This document shows positions 1 through 10,823 of a stretch of 64,000 nt of DNA, one piece after another. Each line of letters opens with the position of its first letter. Positions within the stretch are counted from its first letter, which is position 1. The DNA lies in NCBI GenBank assembly GCA_030847615.1, contig JAUMIR010000001.1, positions 263,561,187 to 263,625,186 on the forward strand, read 5' to 3'. The position numbers and the translations under genes are program-made. The notes below the pieces were generated by a model that was given only the letters and a program-made list of their open reading frames with translations, was not told the DNA's origin and did not search any database. The stretch comes from Gambelia wislizenii. Its lineage: Eukaryota; Chordata; Lepidosauria; Squamata; Crotaphytidae.

Positions 1-60
1 AACATCAGAGGAGCCCCACAGACCCCAAGCAATTTAGGTAACAAAGGGTGGGAGCAAAAA

Positions 61-483
61 CATTGTTAAACAATGAATCCCAAAATTTGGAATCCCTTCC
101 AAACCTGTGTCAAAGTTTTGCAATTATTTTCCAACAAAACCCCTGTATTTTGCAATGCCCGTAAAACTGAGATACAGACATGTCAACTCATGGTCCCTAG
201 TAAACACACTCCAAAAACCAACATTGTCCAATTTGTTCCAAATCTTTATCAAAGGTTTGCAATTGTTTTACAATGTCTAGCAATTAAAAAAAAACCATGT
301 TTTGCAACAGCCCGGAAATTTAAAAAAATGGGAGTTTCAAACCAGGACTCTAGTAACTCCCAAAATTCCAACATTGTCCGATTCACTCCAAACCTGTGCC
401 AAAATTAGGCAATTATTTTGCAACATTTTGCAGCAAAAACCTCAAGTTTGCAACAACCCAAGAACTGAGATGCAGACATCATG
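61..483. repeat. Degenerate tandem repeat, unit about 130-160 bp (left part)
   Basis: About three diverged copies follow one another. Each has a block like CCAAACCTGTGCCAAAATT, then TTTGCAATTATTTT, then a stretch like TTTTGCAACAGCCC and a block like AACTGAGATACAGACAT. A further copy continues after the CR1 insertion at 2758-2890, so the LINE landed inside the array. Copies differ by many substitutions and indels, which suggests an old array. I do not recognise the family. Confidence 0.6.
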
Positions 484-783
484 TCTGGGGTGCAAGTGGT
501 GGGATCCTTAGGTGAGAGTGATCATGTTCTCCTGGAGTTTGTTATACAATGGAAAGGAGAAGCCAGGCATAGTCAGACACGCATTCTTGACTTTAGGAGA
601 GCTGATTTCAATAAACTCAGGGAAATACTGGGGGTGATCCCATGGTCAGGAATACTAAAAGAGAAGAGACCTCAAGACGGATGGGACTTTCTCAAAAGGG
701 AGATACTGAAGGCACCCATTTTAAACAGTACCATTGAGGAAGAAAAATGGGAAGTGTCTCAAGAAACCAGGATGGATGACTAA
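481..783 (+). pseudogene. CR1 ORF2 fragment: endonuclease C-terminus and linker
   Basis: The frame encodes the last part of an APE-type endonuclease (residues about 8-25 hold GSLGESDHVLLEF) followed by the linker with QTRILDFRRADFNKLREI, conserved in CR1 proteins ahead of the reverse transcriptase. The catalytic N-terminal part of the endonuclease is absent because the element is 5'-truncated. The next domain continues in another frame from about 734, so a small indel near 730-760 separates them. The ATG at 481 lies at the truncation point and is accidental. This is a remnant, not a functional gene. Confidence 0.8.
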
Positions 784-2757
784 AGAACTTTCATTGGAGC
801 TAAGTTTTAAATGGAACTTGTATAGGAAATGGAAAAGGGGGGAAATCACCAAAGAAGAATTCAAACAGATAGCAAACACGTGTAGGAGTAAAGTCAGAAA
901 AGCTAAAGCACAGAATGAGCTCAGGCTTGCTAGGGAGGTTAAGAACAATAAAAAGGGGTTTTTTAGGTATGTCCGCAGCAAAAGGAGGAAGAAGGAAATG
1001 ATAGGGCCACTACGTGGAGAAGATGGCAAAATGCTAACAGGGGACAGAGAAAAGGCAGAATTACTCAACACCGTCTTTGCCTCAGTGTTTTCAGAAAAGG
1101 AAAAGGAGGACCAACCTGAGGAGAATGGAACAGAGGACACAATAGGGGAAATCCAGCTCAAAATAAGTAAAGAGGTAGTACAGGAATACCTTCTTAATCT
1201 AAATGAATTTAGATCTCCAGGACCAGATGAACTACATCCAAGAGTATTAAAAGAGCTGGCAAATATAATCTCAGAGCCATTTGCAATAATATTTGAGAAC
1301 TTCTGGAGAACAGGAGAAGTCCCAGCAGACAGGAGGAGGGCAACCATTGTTCCCATCTTCAAAAGGGGGGGGGGAGAGGATCCCAACAATTATCATCCAG
1401 TTAGTCCGACATCAATACCAGGGAAGATTCTAGAGCAGATCATTAAACAGAGAGTCTGTGAACATTTAGAAGGCAATGCCATAATCACAAAAAGTCAACA
1501 TGGGTTTCAGAGAAACAAGTCATGCCAGACTAATCTGATCTCTTTTTTTGATAAAGTTACCAGCTTGGTAGATGAAGGGAATGCTGTGGACATCGCATAC
1601 CTTGATTTCAGTAAGGCCTTTGACAAGGTTCCCCATGACATTCTTGCAAACAAGCTTGTAAAATGTGGGCTAGACAAGTTAACTGTTCAATGGATTTGTA
1701 ATTGGTTGACCGGCCGAACCCAAAGGGTGCTCAGCAGTGGCTCCTCTTCGTCTTGGAAAGATGTGACCTGTGGGGTGCCACAGGGTTCTGTCCTGGGCCC
1801 AGTGCTATTCAACATCTTTATCAATGACTTGGATGAGGGAATTAGGGGCATACTTATCAAATTTGCAGATGACACCAAATTAGGAGGAGTAGCTAATACC
1901 CTAGAGGACAGGATCAAAATTCAGAATGACCTGGATAGACTGGAGAGCTGGGCCAAAGCTAACAAAATGAAATTCAATACGGAGAAATGTAAAGTACTGC
2001 ATTTAGGGCAGAAAAATGAAATGCATAAATATAGGATGGGATAGACCTGGCTGAATGAGACTACGTGCGAAAGAGATCTAGGAGTCCTAGTAGATCACAA
2101 GTTGAACATGAGCCAACAGTGTGATGCGGCAGCTAAAAAGGCCAATGCGATTTTGGGCTGTATCAATAGAAGTATAGTGTCTAGATCAAGGGAAGTAATA
2201 GTGCCACTCTATTCTGCCTTAGTCAGACCTCACTTAGAATACTGTGTCCAGTTCTGGGCACCACAATTCAAAAAGGATATTGACAAATTGGAGCATGTCC
2301 AGAGAAGGGCAACTAAAATGGTGAAAGGTCTGGAAATGATGCCTTATGAGGAGAGACTTAGGGAGCTGGGTATGTTTAGCCTGGAAAAAAGATGGTTAAG
2401 AGGCGATATGATAGCCCTGTTTAAGTATTTGAAGGGATGTCACGCTGAGGATGGAGCAGGCTTGTTTTCTGCTGCTTCAGAGACTGGAACACGGAGCAAT
2501 GGATGCAAGCTCCAGGAACAGAGATTTCACCTCAACATGAGGAGGAACTTTTTGACAGTAAGAGCTGTTCGGCAGTGGAACACACTCCCTCGGCGCGTGG
2601 TGGGGTCTCCTTCCTTGGAGGTCTTTAAACAGAGGCTGGATTGCCATCTGTCGGGGATGCTTTGATCAAGATTTCCTGTGTGGCAGGGGGGTTGGACTGG
2701 ATGGCCCTCGTGGTCTCTTCCAACTCTGCATTTCTATGATTCTATGATTCTATGATC
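484..2757 (+). mobile_element. CR1 LINE, 5'-truncated, 3' end intact
   Basis: This is a non-LTR retrotransposon of the CR1 clade. It starts inside the end of the endonuclease domain (GSLGESDHVLLEF; the SDH triplet is the usual C-terminal endonuclease motif), continues through reverse transcriptase, and ends with a short 3' UTR and a tail of ATTCTATG units at 2735-2757. That octamer-type tail and 5' truncation are typical of CR1. The reading frame is damaged at only two visible places: a frame change near 730-760 and an in-frame TAG at 2042-2044. The insertion is therefore fairly young. It interrupts the tandem repeat at 61-483 and 2758-2890. No target duplication is visible, as is usual for CR1. 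Confidence 0.93.
734..2665 (+). pseudogene. CR1 reverse transcriptase (one in-frame stop)
   Basis: One frame runs from 734 to 2665, broken only by a TAG at 2042-2044. Visible reverse transcriptase motifs in order are SPGPDELHPRVLKEL, GFQRNKSCQTNL, YLDFSKAFDKVPHD (near 1600), VPQGSVLGPVLFNIFIND (near 1775) and the catalytic FADD box (near 1862). After the stop the frame continues through the thumb and C-terminal region ([13 protein letters not shown], then [15 protein letters not shown] and [15 protein letters not shown]), all usual for CR1. In life the protein would copy CR1 RNA at a nicked target. The catalytic core looks intact, but the stop and missing endonuclease make this copy dead. The start at 734 is simply the first ATG in frame. 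Confidence 0.92.
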
Positions 2758-2895
2758 AACTAAGATACAGACACACACATTCCTATTCAAACCTCACATT
2801 CCAACATTATCTCATTCACTCCAAACCTGTGCTAAAATGTTTCAATCCTTTTGAAATGAAAACCTTGTTTTGCAATGCTTCCCTAAGTGCATGAG
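2758..2895. repeat. Degenerate tandem repeat (right part, after CR1)
   Basis: This resumes the array interrupted by CR1. It has AACTAAGATACAGACACAC, CATTCACTCCAAACCTGTG and TTGTTTTGCAATGC, matching the units at 61-483. It dates the CR1 insertion as later than the array. Confidence 0.6.
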
Positions 2896-3374
2896 TGGTA
2901 CCTCAAAAAAGGATTCCTTGTTACCACACAAATCCCATCAGTCTCCAGTTTGACCAAATCTGCCATCACTGCAATCACTTTGCAGCTTTCTGCAGGAAAA
3001 ACAAACCCCAAAACCCCATCACTGAAGACCCAGATCTTTGAAGACTACTCTTCTCCTTCTTCCTTTCCCACGAAGAGGAAAGAAGAGGAAGCAGAGATTC
3101 CTTGTGCTCTCTCCACACTTTCTGTGTCCCCCTTTTTACACACTTGCTGAAATCCCGAACAGAGCAGTTGAGATAGCTGATCCTTCTGCTTACTGATTTC
3201 TCACATCAGTTGGCAGAAGATGGTTATACAAGCATAAGGTCAATTCACCAGGCACAAGCAACTTCTACTGATTCCTGACCAGGTACGGCACGCACATCGT
3301 TGAGTTGTCTTGCACTGTACCTGTTTATGGGCATGACAGCCATGCTAGGTATCATTATTTGGGATCTATCAAGA
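2896..3374. other. No recognised feature
   Basis: No domain, RNA gene or clear repeat is seen. The short frames here have no recognisable motif. Confidence 0.4.
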
Positions 3375-3691
3375 AAGAATGATTTAGGGATCTGGGTATG
3401 GTTAGTTTGGAAAAGATTGAGAAGTGATAGGCATCTTGCAATATTCAAAAGGATGTCATGTCAAAAATGGTGTAAGTTTGTTTTCAGCAGCTCCAGAAAA
3501 GTACAATACTTGATTGTAAGAGCTGTTTGACAGTGGAATACACTACCTGGGAATAGTGGTCCCTCTTTTTTTGGAGATCTTTATTTATTGCATGGTCCAC
3601 TTTTTTGGGTGCTTTAGTTGTGTTTTCCTGCATGGCAGAGTATTGGACTAGATGGCCCTTGCAGCCCTTCCAACTCTAAGATTCTATGATC
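3375..3691 (+). mobile_element. Older CR1 3' end
   Basis: This is a diverged copy of the last about 320 bp of the CR1 at 484-2757. It starts at the segment equivalent to GGGAGCTGGGTATGTTTAGC (here GGGATCTGGGTATGGTTAG), runs through the AAGAGCTGTTTGACAGTGGA block and ends in TGGACTAGATGGCCCTTG and ATTCTATGAT. Indels and substitutions show that it is much older than the upstream copy. It has no coding capacity. Confidence 0.85.
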
Positions 3692-3849
3692 AACCCAACT
3701 ATGTCTAACCCAGTAGTGCTTATTTTTGTTATATGGTGCTAACAGGCAGTGTTGGGTCAGCTGAAATATAACATTTAACTTTTAATTATCAGTGCACACA
3801 ATCTTGTTTTATTTCATTTTATTTGGAAAATTGTACAAAGTTGTATTTA

Positions 3850-3960
3850 ACAATTACCCAGCTTTGGGGGCTGTTGCAAAATGTGGGGGTTGTAAAACAT
3901 TGCAAAACAAGTGCAAAACTTGGGCACAGGTTTGGCGTAGATTTCAAATTTCAGGGTACA
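3850..3960 (-). repeat. Inverted unit of the 61-483 tandem repeat
   Basis: Read on the minus strand this has AACCTGTGCCCAAGTTTTGC, then TGTTTTGCAATGTTTTACAA, then ATTTTGCAACAGCCCCCAAA. This is the block order of the array at the start of the window. It is a single unit about 1 kb beyond the array and in the opposite orientation. Confidence 0.5.
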
Positions 3961-5011
3961 TAGTTAATACAGCAGGGAATAAATTGCTCCTACCGCTGGC
4001 AGAAGAGGTAACCCAATCACCACTACCCTTCCACATCTTAAGATTCTTGATTGGAATCCCATTTATCTCTTTTCAGAAATTGGTTCAGGAGGAATAAAAA
4101 CTGAAGCTAAGGAAGGCCATTTCTTTTCTTTTGTTTCTATTCGTCCTAAAGCAAATATATACCCCTAATGAGAATGGTGAATGAAATGAGATCCACATGA
4201 TCTCAGGGTTTTGAGAGGATTCTAGCATTTGTTTGTGTTGCTGGTCAGTGTAAATTTAGCATACTGGATTCAGCAGACTTTCAAAACACATCATTACTAT
4301 TAAGGATGTGCAACACTTTCCCAATTATTTTTGTGGAAAATTCTACCTTGGCAGACAGCAGCATTGTGAATTCAGGAACCAACCCTATACAAGTGGATAT
4401 ATAATTGTTGTGAGGATTTTCTCATTATTTCACATTATTTTCCACTGTGGTATAATTTCTTCCATGAAAAATCACAGACTTGACATAATTGTGCCTTATG
4501 TTTGATTCAAGAGATAGCCTTGTAATACTTCTACTATCTGATAAAGTTATCAAAATATTATAATGCCTTTTGCTATTGTTGAAAGTACTGTCTGGGATTC
4601 ATTATGTCAGATATGGATTTGTAACCTAGAGTTACAGACCTGTAACTAGTTTTTACTCAATGAGACTATGGCGTCTTACTGGAAACCTTTGTAAATGTCA
4701 CTCTAGTCCACCTTAAGAGAGAGCCATCAGCCTGAGGAAAGGAAATCCATTCAGCTTCCAACTTGCACCTCTGACAGAAGCTGAACAGATACCCTATGCC
4801 CAATCCAGCAGCTATCTCTTAAGGTGTGCAGGCAGGGGAATGTCAAGACACCACTTAGTTATACAGATACAACTAAATAAGCAATCTAGGATTCTGGTGA
4901 CCATTTGTTACTGTAATTCCACCCCCCCGCCCCCATGTCAAGAAAAGTATAAGTTGGGAAAACAAAGATTAATTGTGTGCAATTTCTTTATGCAAAAACA
5001 AAGAACTGGCC

Positions 5012-5012
<1 letters not shown>
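3961..5012. other. No recognised gene; AT-rich unique sequence
   Basis: Only short frames without motifs are present. I see no clear transposon ends. Confidence 0.4.
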
Positions 5013-5051
<39 letters not shown>

Positions 5052-5080
5052 TTTCTTTTTTCTCCCCTTTCTTTCTTTCC
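5012..5080 (+). repeat. (CTTT)n microsatellite
   Basis: About ten perfect CTTT units are followed by an interrupted pyrimidine tract. The Lys/Glu- and Phe/Ser-rich frames across it are artefacts of the repeat. Confidence 0.95.
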
Positions 5081-7082
5081 AAAGGAAATAGCAGCTTGTG
5101 CATGTCTAGAAAAAGGGGCTCATCACAACTGTAGTCCCAATTCTGATAGGAGTGCCTACAACAGCTGCTATTTAACAACAGTGATACTCACAAAAACAGA
5201 TGTGCATTTTATTTTATTTTAATAGCATAAAAGCATTTTGCTTTGCTTTCTAGTTGTGGATTTAAGTGAGCAATCCTAATTGGCCAAGATGACCAGGGGA
5301 CAACAGGGACAACACTAGGCCAGCAGAAGCTGTGCTAAATCCAAACCCCTCTCAGCCTAAGGATGCTGGGAATCACATTAGACTCCTCATCCTGGCTTAA
5401 TAGTCTACTGGCATTGCATGAATCTCCATGTGCTGGGGGAGGCTTACTCCCTCTTTTCTGGCTAATGTCACCTAGAAGCTTCTATGTCAGTGAGGCAACA
5501 GGGCACTCCAGTTCTAAGCCTGAATTTTAAAGGAGCTATCCAAAGGGTTGAACCTATTTTGGGGATAAGGTTTACCACCTTGGATAGCTCCTCTAAAGTT
5601 TAGCCTAAGACACAGAGAAGATAAATAAATACACCACTGCACTGACCCAGAAGTTCACCAGTCACCTTGCTTTGGTTCTTCTGGTGGCAAACCATAGCCA
5701 GGAGATTGTTCTGTTGGCAGGTCTCTGGGCTCAGATGAGAAAGAACAAATGTTTTGCATTCCTAGAGGTCCCAAGTTCATTCCCTGGTATCTCCATTTAA
5801 AAAGACTAGTAAGCAAGTGATGTGGAAACCTTCTGTACTAGGCTCCAGGAGAGTTCCCACTAGACAGTGTAAATGACACTGGGCTGGGCTGGCACATAGT
5901 CTGACCTTGTGTAAGACACCTCTCTTTGAAAATTCATTCTATGCTGGTATTCATGGATGGAAGTATGAGATGGACCCATAAAAGTCATCACTTGATATGG
6001 CAGTCATCAAGTGATGAGATCATGAACATGATGAATACTATAGCTATTAATGATCCAAGCTTTCCCCACTGTGGAGGCCATCCAATTTTTTTTTTTGGAA
6101 GAAAACTCTCATTAGCCTAGCCAATGGTCAGGAAGATAGGAGTTGTAGTCTAAAGCACCCTAGGAGAGCAAGGCTAAGCTTTCTTGTACTGGAACACAGA
6201 ATAATGTGCATTAACCCCACATCCTGAAACAAAGAACAGACTGTCTGGCTGTTATTTGAAGAAGAAGAAGAAAAACAGATCCCCAGTCAGTGGCATAAGG
6301 AAGCAAAATAAAGCCACTGGAGAACTGCAGTGCAAGTTCTTTTTGCTATACTTCTTCCCATCATTAAACTGAATATTCCATGGAGAAGTAGAGAAAGTTG
6401 TACACGGAAGGTGAATGCTGCATTGTAGGGAGCATAAAATTTTTAATGGCACCCATTATGTATAGTTATGAAGCAATTTGGGATCCTTGGAGATGAAAGG
6501 TGCCATGGAAGTGAAAAGTGAAATGATATTATCTCAAGATTTCTTACATTTTTAATATTACCCAACTTTCTTCTACCTCAAAGGATCCCAGAGCATTTTA
6601 TGAACTCTCCTGTATTCAAGGGTAGTAATCAGTTCTATGGGTATTATTCTGGCCAAGAGCCAAGTACAGATGACAAGTTGCTATGAGAGCTTGGTCTACT
6701 TCTCACTGGTATAAAATCCCTTTGTTAGTAAGCAAGGCTTTGGAGAGCACTGGGACTTGGGAAACATGGGTAAGTTGCTGTGAGTTCTTCATTGCTGACC
6801 CACACACTCTAAGCTAGCTCATTGCCCTCAATGCATGGGACGACACTGCCCCACCAACAGAGCTGAAGTAAGATTTAACTGTCAGTCCAGTTCTTCCATG
6901 TGAAATGGGGATCCACCCTCTTGTTTTCTCTCTCTCAGGCAGCCAAATATCCTGGTCCAGTTCTGTCAACAAGGCCTTCTTCTCTCACAACCACATACAC
7001 AGAGAGTGTGTGTGTGAGAGAGGATGTAAGTCATGCTATGCCATAAGGGAGTTTAGGTAAATCAAGGAACTGCAAGCAACTG
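5081..7082. other. No gene; two short hairpins
   Basis: This stretch has no recognisable coding sequence. It holds two imperfect inverted repeats: arms 5514-5543 and 5580-5609 (sharing GGAGCTATCCA and its complement), and arms 5985-5996 and 6007-6018 (TCATCACTTGAT and ATCAAGTGATGA). A short GT/GA-rich run lies near 7004-7020. Confidence 0.45.
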
Positions 7083-7601
7083 TTCAATATCACATGGGTC
7101 TTTCCCAACCAGCCAATACTATATGTAAATTCTAATCCAATTGGCTTCACTAATTGAATTAGACTATGCAACTACTGTACAATGGTGTAGAAATATCACC
7201 CTGGGGAAGTATCTCCACACATCAGTATCTCCACACATCAGTGCATGTGTATGAAAGGGTCTTTAATGAGAGCAGTAACAGATGCCTTGGGAAGATGAAT
7301 ATACAGGACTACATCATATCAGAATGCACATGATGGGATTGCTTATGAAAAAGGCCCCAAATCAAAATCTCCCTGCACATGGAAACTTGAACCTTTCCCC
7401 TGACAAGAAGAATTGTGACTGAAGTAAAATTGCCTGAAAAATTCTTCCCTGAAAATTTTGATTCCAAATACATGCCAATACTGTTGTTTATTAGGCACTT
7501 GCATTTGAAACCCAATATATCTGATAGGCATGAGCAGTGTTTTATGTTTATACTTATTTGACAGCCATCATAGTACAATATTTGACAACTGGCATGCAAC
7601 A
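7083..7601 (+). repeat. Left arm of 519-bp inverted repeat
   Basis: This arm is the near-exact reverse complement of 8814-9332, with about three mismatches seen by eye over 519 bp. It begins TTCAATATCACATGGGTC and ends at GGCATGCAACA. It contains a perfect 16-bp direct duplication (AGTATCTCCACACATC at 7208-7223 and 7224-7239) that is also present in the other arm, so that duplication predates formation of the inverted copy. The 97-98-residue frames found in both arms are mirror copies, not evidence of selection. No transposase or domain is seen. Confidence 0.95.
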
Positions 7602-7690
7602 GCAAGGCTATGTTAAGATGGTTTGAGTCCCTGGGCTATTCTAGGAGTGATGGTATAGCAATTACATCAATAAATAAATAAATAATAAAA
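7602..7690. repeat. Start of the inverted-repeat spacer with (AATA)n
   Basis: Unique sequence with a short AATA run at about 7667-7690. It links the left arm to the repeat-derived remainder of the spacer. Confidence 0.6.
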
Positions 7691-7769
7691 ATATGCAATG
7701 TATAGTAGACGACAGTAAAATGATCTTACGTGAACTTCTTTTCAGCTCTGCAACTTCAGTGAGGCCAAC

Positions 7770-7990
7770 AGCTGAAAAGCATCCTATGCATTTTTACTCA
7801 ATTACTCAAATAACACACACAATGGTGATGATAACAGCAACATCAGGACATGCAGGAAAAGCCTGGAGAAGAAGAGGAAGCAAGCTACACCTTTTCTCTT
7901 AAGTACTCCACCCCTAACTCAGATTCCTGGGTGTATAATTGGACCTGCAGCTTCCAGTCACTCCAATTAAACCACTTATAATCCAGCCTT
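7770..7990 (+). repeat. Interspersed repeat related to 31195-31400
   Basis: It shares the order GCATTT.TACTCA, then AAGTAACACACACA (here AAATAACACACACA), then CCTGGAGAAGAAGAGGAAGC with the 31.2-kb locus. Both copies are followed by a segment with promoter-like and polyadenylation-like signals. I do not recognise the family. It may be an internal or terminal part of a non-autonomous retroelement. Confidence 0.5.
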
Positions 7991-8022
7991 GTGCTATAGT
8001 GTTTAGTGAGAACCTGATATTT

Positions 8023-8793
8023 TGTTACCTATGCATCTTGGAATAACAAATAATTGGCTATATTTTATAATTTGGCTAAGGTGACCATCCATGTGGTTTA
8101 GGTAAACCAGGGACCCCACAATACCAAGGTAGGATTCATGCAAGACTGAAGGAAGAGTCTCTGGAAACTCCCCCAAAACATATATTCAAGTAAGAAACTC
8201 AACACCTGGAGGTGAGTCAATCACTAATCCACTCAGCAATAGCAAAAGACCTTATTACTTATGAAACAGGATCTTCCTCTCTTGCTCTCTTCCAGCAGAA
8301 GACCTTGCCTGGTTCCTATTCAATTCCAAAAGGATCAACCATTAAATGTCATTAACTTTTCTAGAGTACCCGTTGTTTTGGCCTGGGAACCTCTGAGAAC
8401 CATTGTATTTCACTCAAACTCCTACCCCTTCAGGGGAATTATTTCCTATAAACATCACCCTAAAACACTACCAAATTGCACACAGTTCCACTTCCTTTTA
8501 ACTTCACATCACACTGTGTAGCAAGTCCAGCATACGGACCTCCGTGCTGTCAGTTTACTTTGCAATCTCTGCTCTGCAGGATTGGCACAGTATAACCCGC
8601 TACTGCCTTACTCTACTTCTCTATCCAAATACTTCCTGCAATTTTTGTTAGCCTTGTATGAGTGCCTGAAGCCTGAGTGTGTGTGTGATGCTGTTACTGT
8701 TAATTTCCAATAAAGATCATTGTGTTGTACCTTTTGGCTTAGAGTCTCCACCTTAGTACCAGTATATATAGGTTAAAAGATCCCACTGTTGCC
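8023..8793 (+). mobile_element. LTR-like repeat, copy 1
   Basis: This repeat of about 770 bp has a second copy, inverted, at 22011-22829. Both begin TGTTACCTAT and end near CCCACTGTTGCC. Shared internal blocks include ATAATTGGCTATATTT, CACCTGGAGGTGAGTCA, TCCAATAAAGATCATT (a polyadenylation-type AATAAA at about 8709) and a TATATATAGGTTAAA end block. Length and signal order fit a solo LTR, but I see no flanking target duplication and the end is not a clean CA. The LTR assignment is an inference. It occupies most of the spacer between the 519-bp inverted arms. Confidence 0.55.
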
Positions 8794-8813
8794 TGTCTTC
8801 TCAATGCCATAAT

Positions 8814-9332
8814 TGTTGCATGCCAGTTGTCAAATATTGTACTATGATGGCTGTCAAATAAGTATAAACATAAAATACTGCTCATGCCTATCAGATATAT
8901 TGGGTTTCAAATGCAAGTGCCTAATAAACAACAGTATTGGCATGTATTTGGAATCAAAATTTTCAGGGAAGAATTTTTCAGGCAATTTTACTTCAGTCAC
9001 AATTCTTCTTGTCAGGGGAAAGGTTCAAGTTTCCATGTGCAGGGAGATTTTGATTTGGGGCCTTTTTCATAAGCAATCCCATCATGTGCATTCTGATATG
9101 ATGTAGTCCTGTATATTCATCTTCCCAAGGCATCTGTTTCTGCTCTCATTAAAGACCCTTTCATACACATGCACTGATGTGTGGAGATACTGATGTGTGG
9201 AGATACTTCCCCAGGGTGATATTTCTACACCATTGTACAGTAGTTGCGTAGTCTAATTCAATTAGTGAAGCCAATTGGATTAGAATTTACATATAGTATT
9301 GGCTGGTTGGGAAAGACCCATGTGATATTGAA
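8814..9332 (-). repeat. Right arm of 519-bp inverted repeat
   Basis: Reverse complement of 7083-7601 with the same length and only about three differences (for example GTGTTTTATG in the left arm against GTATTTTATG read on the minus strand here). Such identity implies a very recent duplication, gene-conversion-like homogenisation, or an assembly artefact. Confidence 0.95.
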
Positions 9333-9360
9333 ATGAAATATTCCCCATTTTAATATTCAG

Positions 9361-9410
9361 ACATTCGAGGGTCCCCACAGACCCCACACAATTCAGGTAA
9401 CACTTTGACA
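9361..9410. repeat. Short block shared with window start
   Basis: The block CCCACAGACCCCACACAATT followed by CAGGTAACA resembles positions 12-45 (CCCACAGACCCCAAGCAATT, then TAGGTAACA). It is probably the same terminal segment of an interspersed repeat whose body lies upstream of the window in the first case. Family unknown. Confidence 0.4.
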
Positions 9411-10823
9411 TGTAATTATACATAAGAAATGGAAGCTTTGTCATACTCCCTGTCCTCATTCATTTAATCAAACATGTGACAAATCTTTTAAACATACCAT
9501 AAAAACAAAACTGTTGGGCCTAGATCCTATTGTTAGTACCAACTAGTGTAGATTCAATAAATCAGTGGGATTTCCCTTTGTGTTAAGTGACCATTCAGCA
9601 ACGGTTCCAGTGGGTCCATTTTCATTGGCATTAACCAATAGGACTGAGTCATCACTTTGCAAATTATTAAGGTCAGATTTCAAGCTCAAAATAAGAAGAG
9701 GGGAAGATTTTATAATGCTTTCTGTCTTCATACCACCTTGAAATCTTATGCCATAGGATGAAATATAAACATTTCAAGGATTAAATAAACAAAATGCAGA
9801 TTTTAAAATGTACATGACAAGAAACACACCACACATTAAGATTATTTTCAGCATTACATTTCATATCTAGGGATGCTTTGCAATGGAAGCAGTTCCATTG
9901 CTCAAGAGATTACACCATTGTGGGAGGAACTATATAAGGTACTCTTGATATTTGTCTTTGGGACTATTTTTTAACATTTTTCAACCTCAAATTCCTCCAT
10001 CTACAAAAACTGATTTATGAGTTGGGGGTGTATTAAAGGCAAATAGAGTAAAGATCATAAAGTTCTTTGTAAATTAAATTCTTTATTGAGCTGATAAATA
10101 ATATGGCATATATTGTCCGATACTGCACAATGCCTTAAATTGCAATGCACTAAACATTTTTATTAAGAATTGTTATACTGGAGTACTTAACATATATTTG
10201 AAGCTCATGCTATGGAGCCGAGGGATTATTTTGATGCCGTTTGCATCTTTAAGCAAAATTGGCTGGTATTAACTATTTTAAACAGTACCAAATGCTAGAA
10301 TTAGGAAACATTCATAAGACTCCAGAGACCTTTCTCTTCTAGTTTCTATAGGAAATTAACAGCTCAAATATGAGCAAGGCTAATTTAAATAGCTTTTTAT
10401 TTAAAATCTTTCAGAATATTATGGGACCTTTGTGTACTTCCCTCTGCTACCAAATCAGTGCCAAAACCATAAACATGCAAAGTTTTCAGAATTAACTGTA
10501 GTCATCTCTGTTTAATTTCAATAATGTGTCTGCAGGAAGAACTATTCCTCATTTGAGAACACCTAAATGCTTATTTTTTTTTCTTTTACCATTTGTGTCA
10601 GAATCACTGGCTATGCTGGATTCCTGGTAGTCCAAAAAGTAACTTTTCCAAGCTCAAATGGGAGGTTGCAGACGTCTGGGTGAAAATCAGCCCTGGTTTT
10701 CTCTCCATAAAACCCTTAGATATGAAACAAAAATAACCCAGGATAGTTTGGGAAGAATGATTTTCATGGTCAAGGATGAAGCAGTCAACTGCAGAATGGA
10801 ACTAACTTTAGCCAGTACTCTAT
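9411..10823. other. No recognised gene; AT-rich
   Basis: I see no domain-bearing frame, RNA gene or clear element here. Confidence 0.4.

Noticed and set aside
721..1389. 222-residue minus-strand frame
   Set aside because: It is antisense to the CR1 reverse transcriptase, whose plus-strand frame has clear motifs.
4969..5178. Lys/Glu-rich and Phe/Ser-rich frames
   Set aside because: They are generated by the (CTTT)n microsatellite.
7309..9106. Nearly identical 97-98-residue proteins in opposite orientation
   Set aside because: They are the same DNA in two inverted arms. Identity follows from DNA identity, shorter frames overlap them, and there is no known domain.
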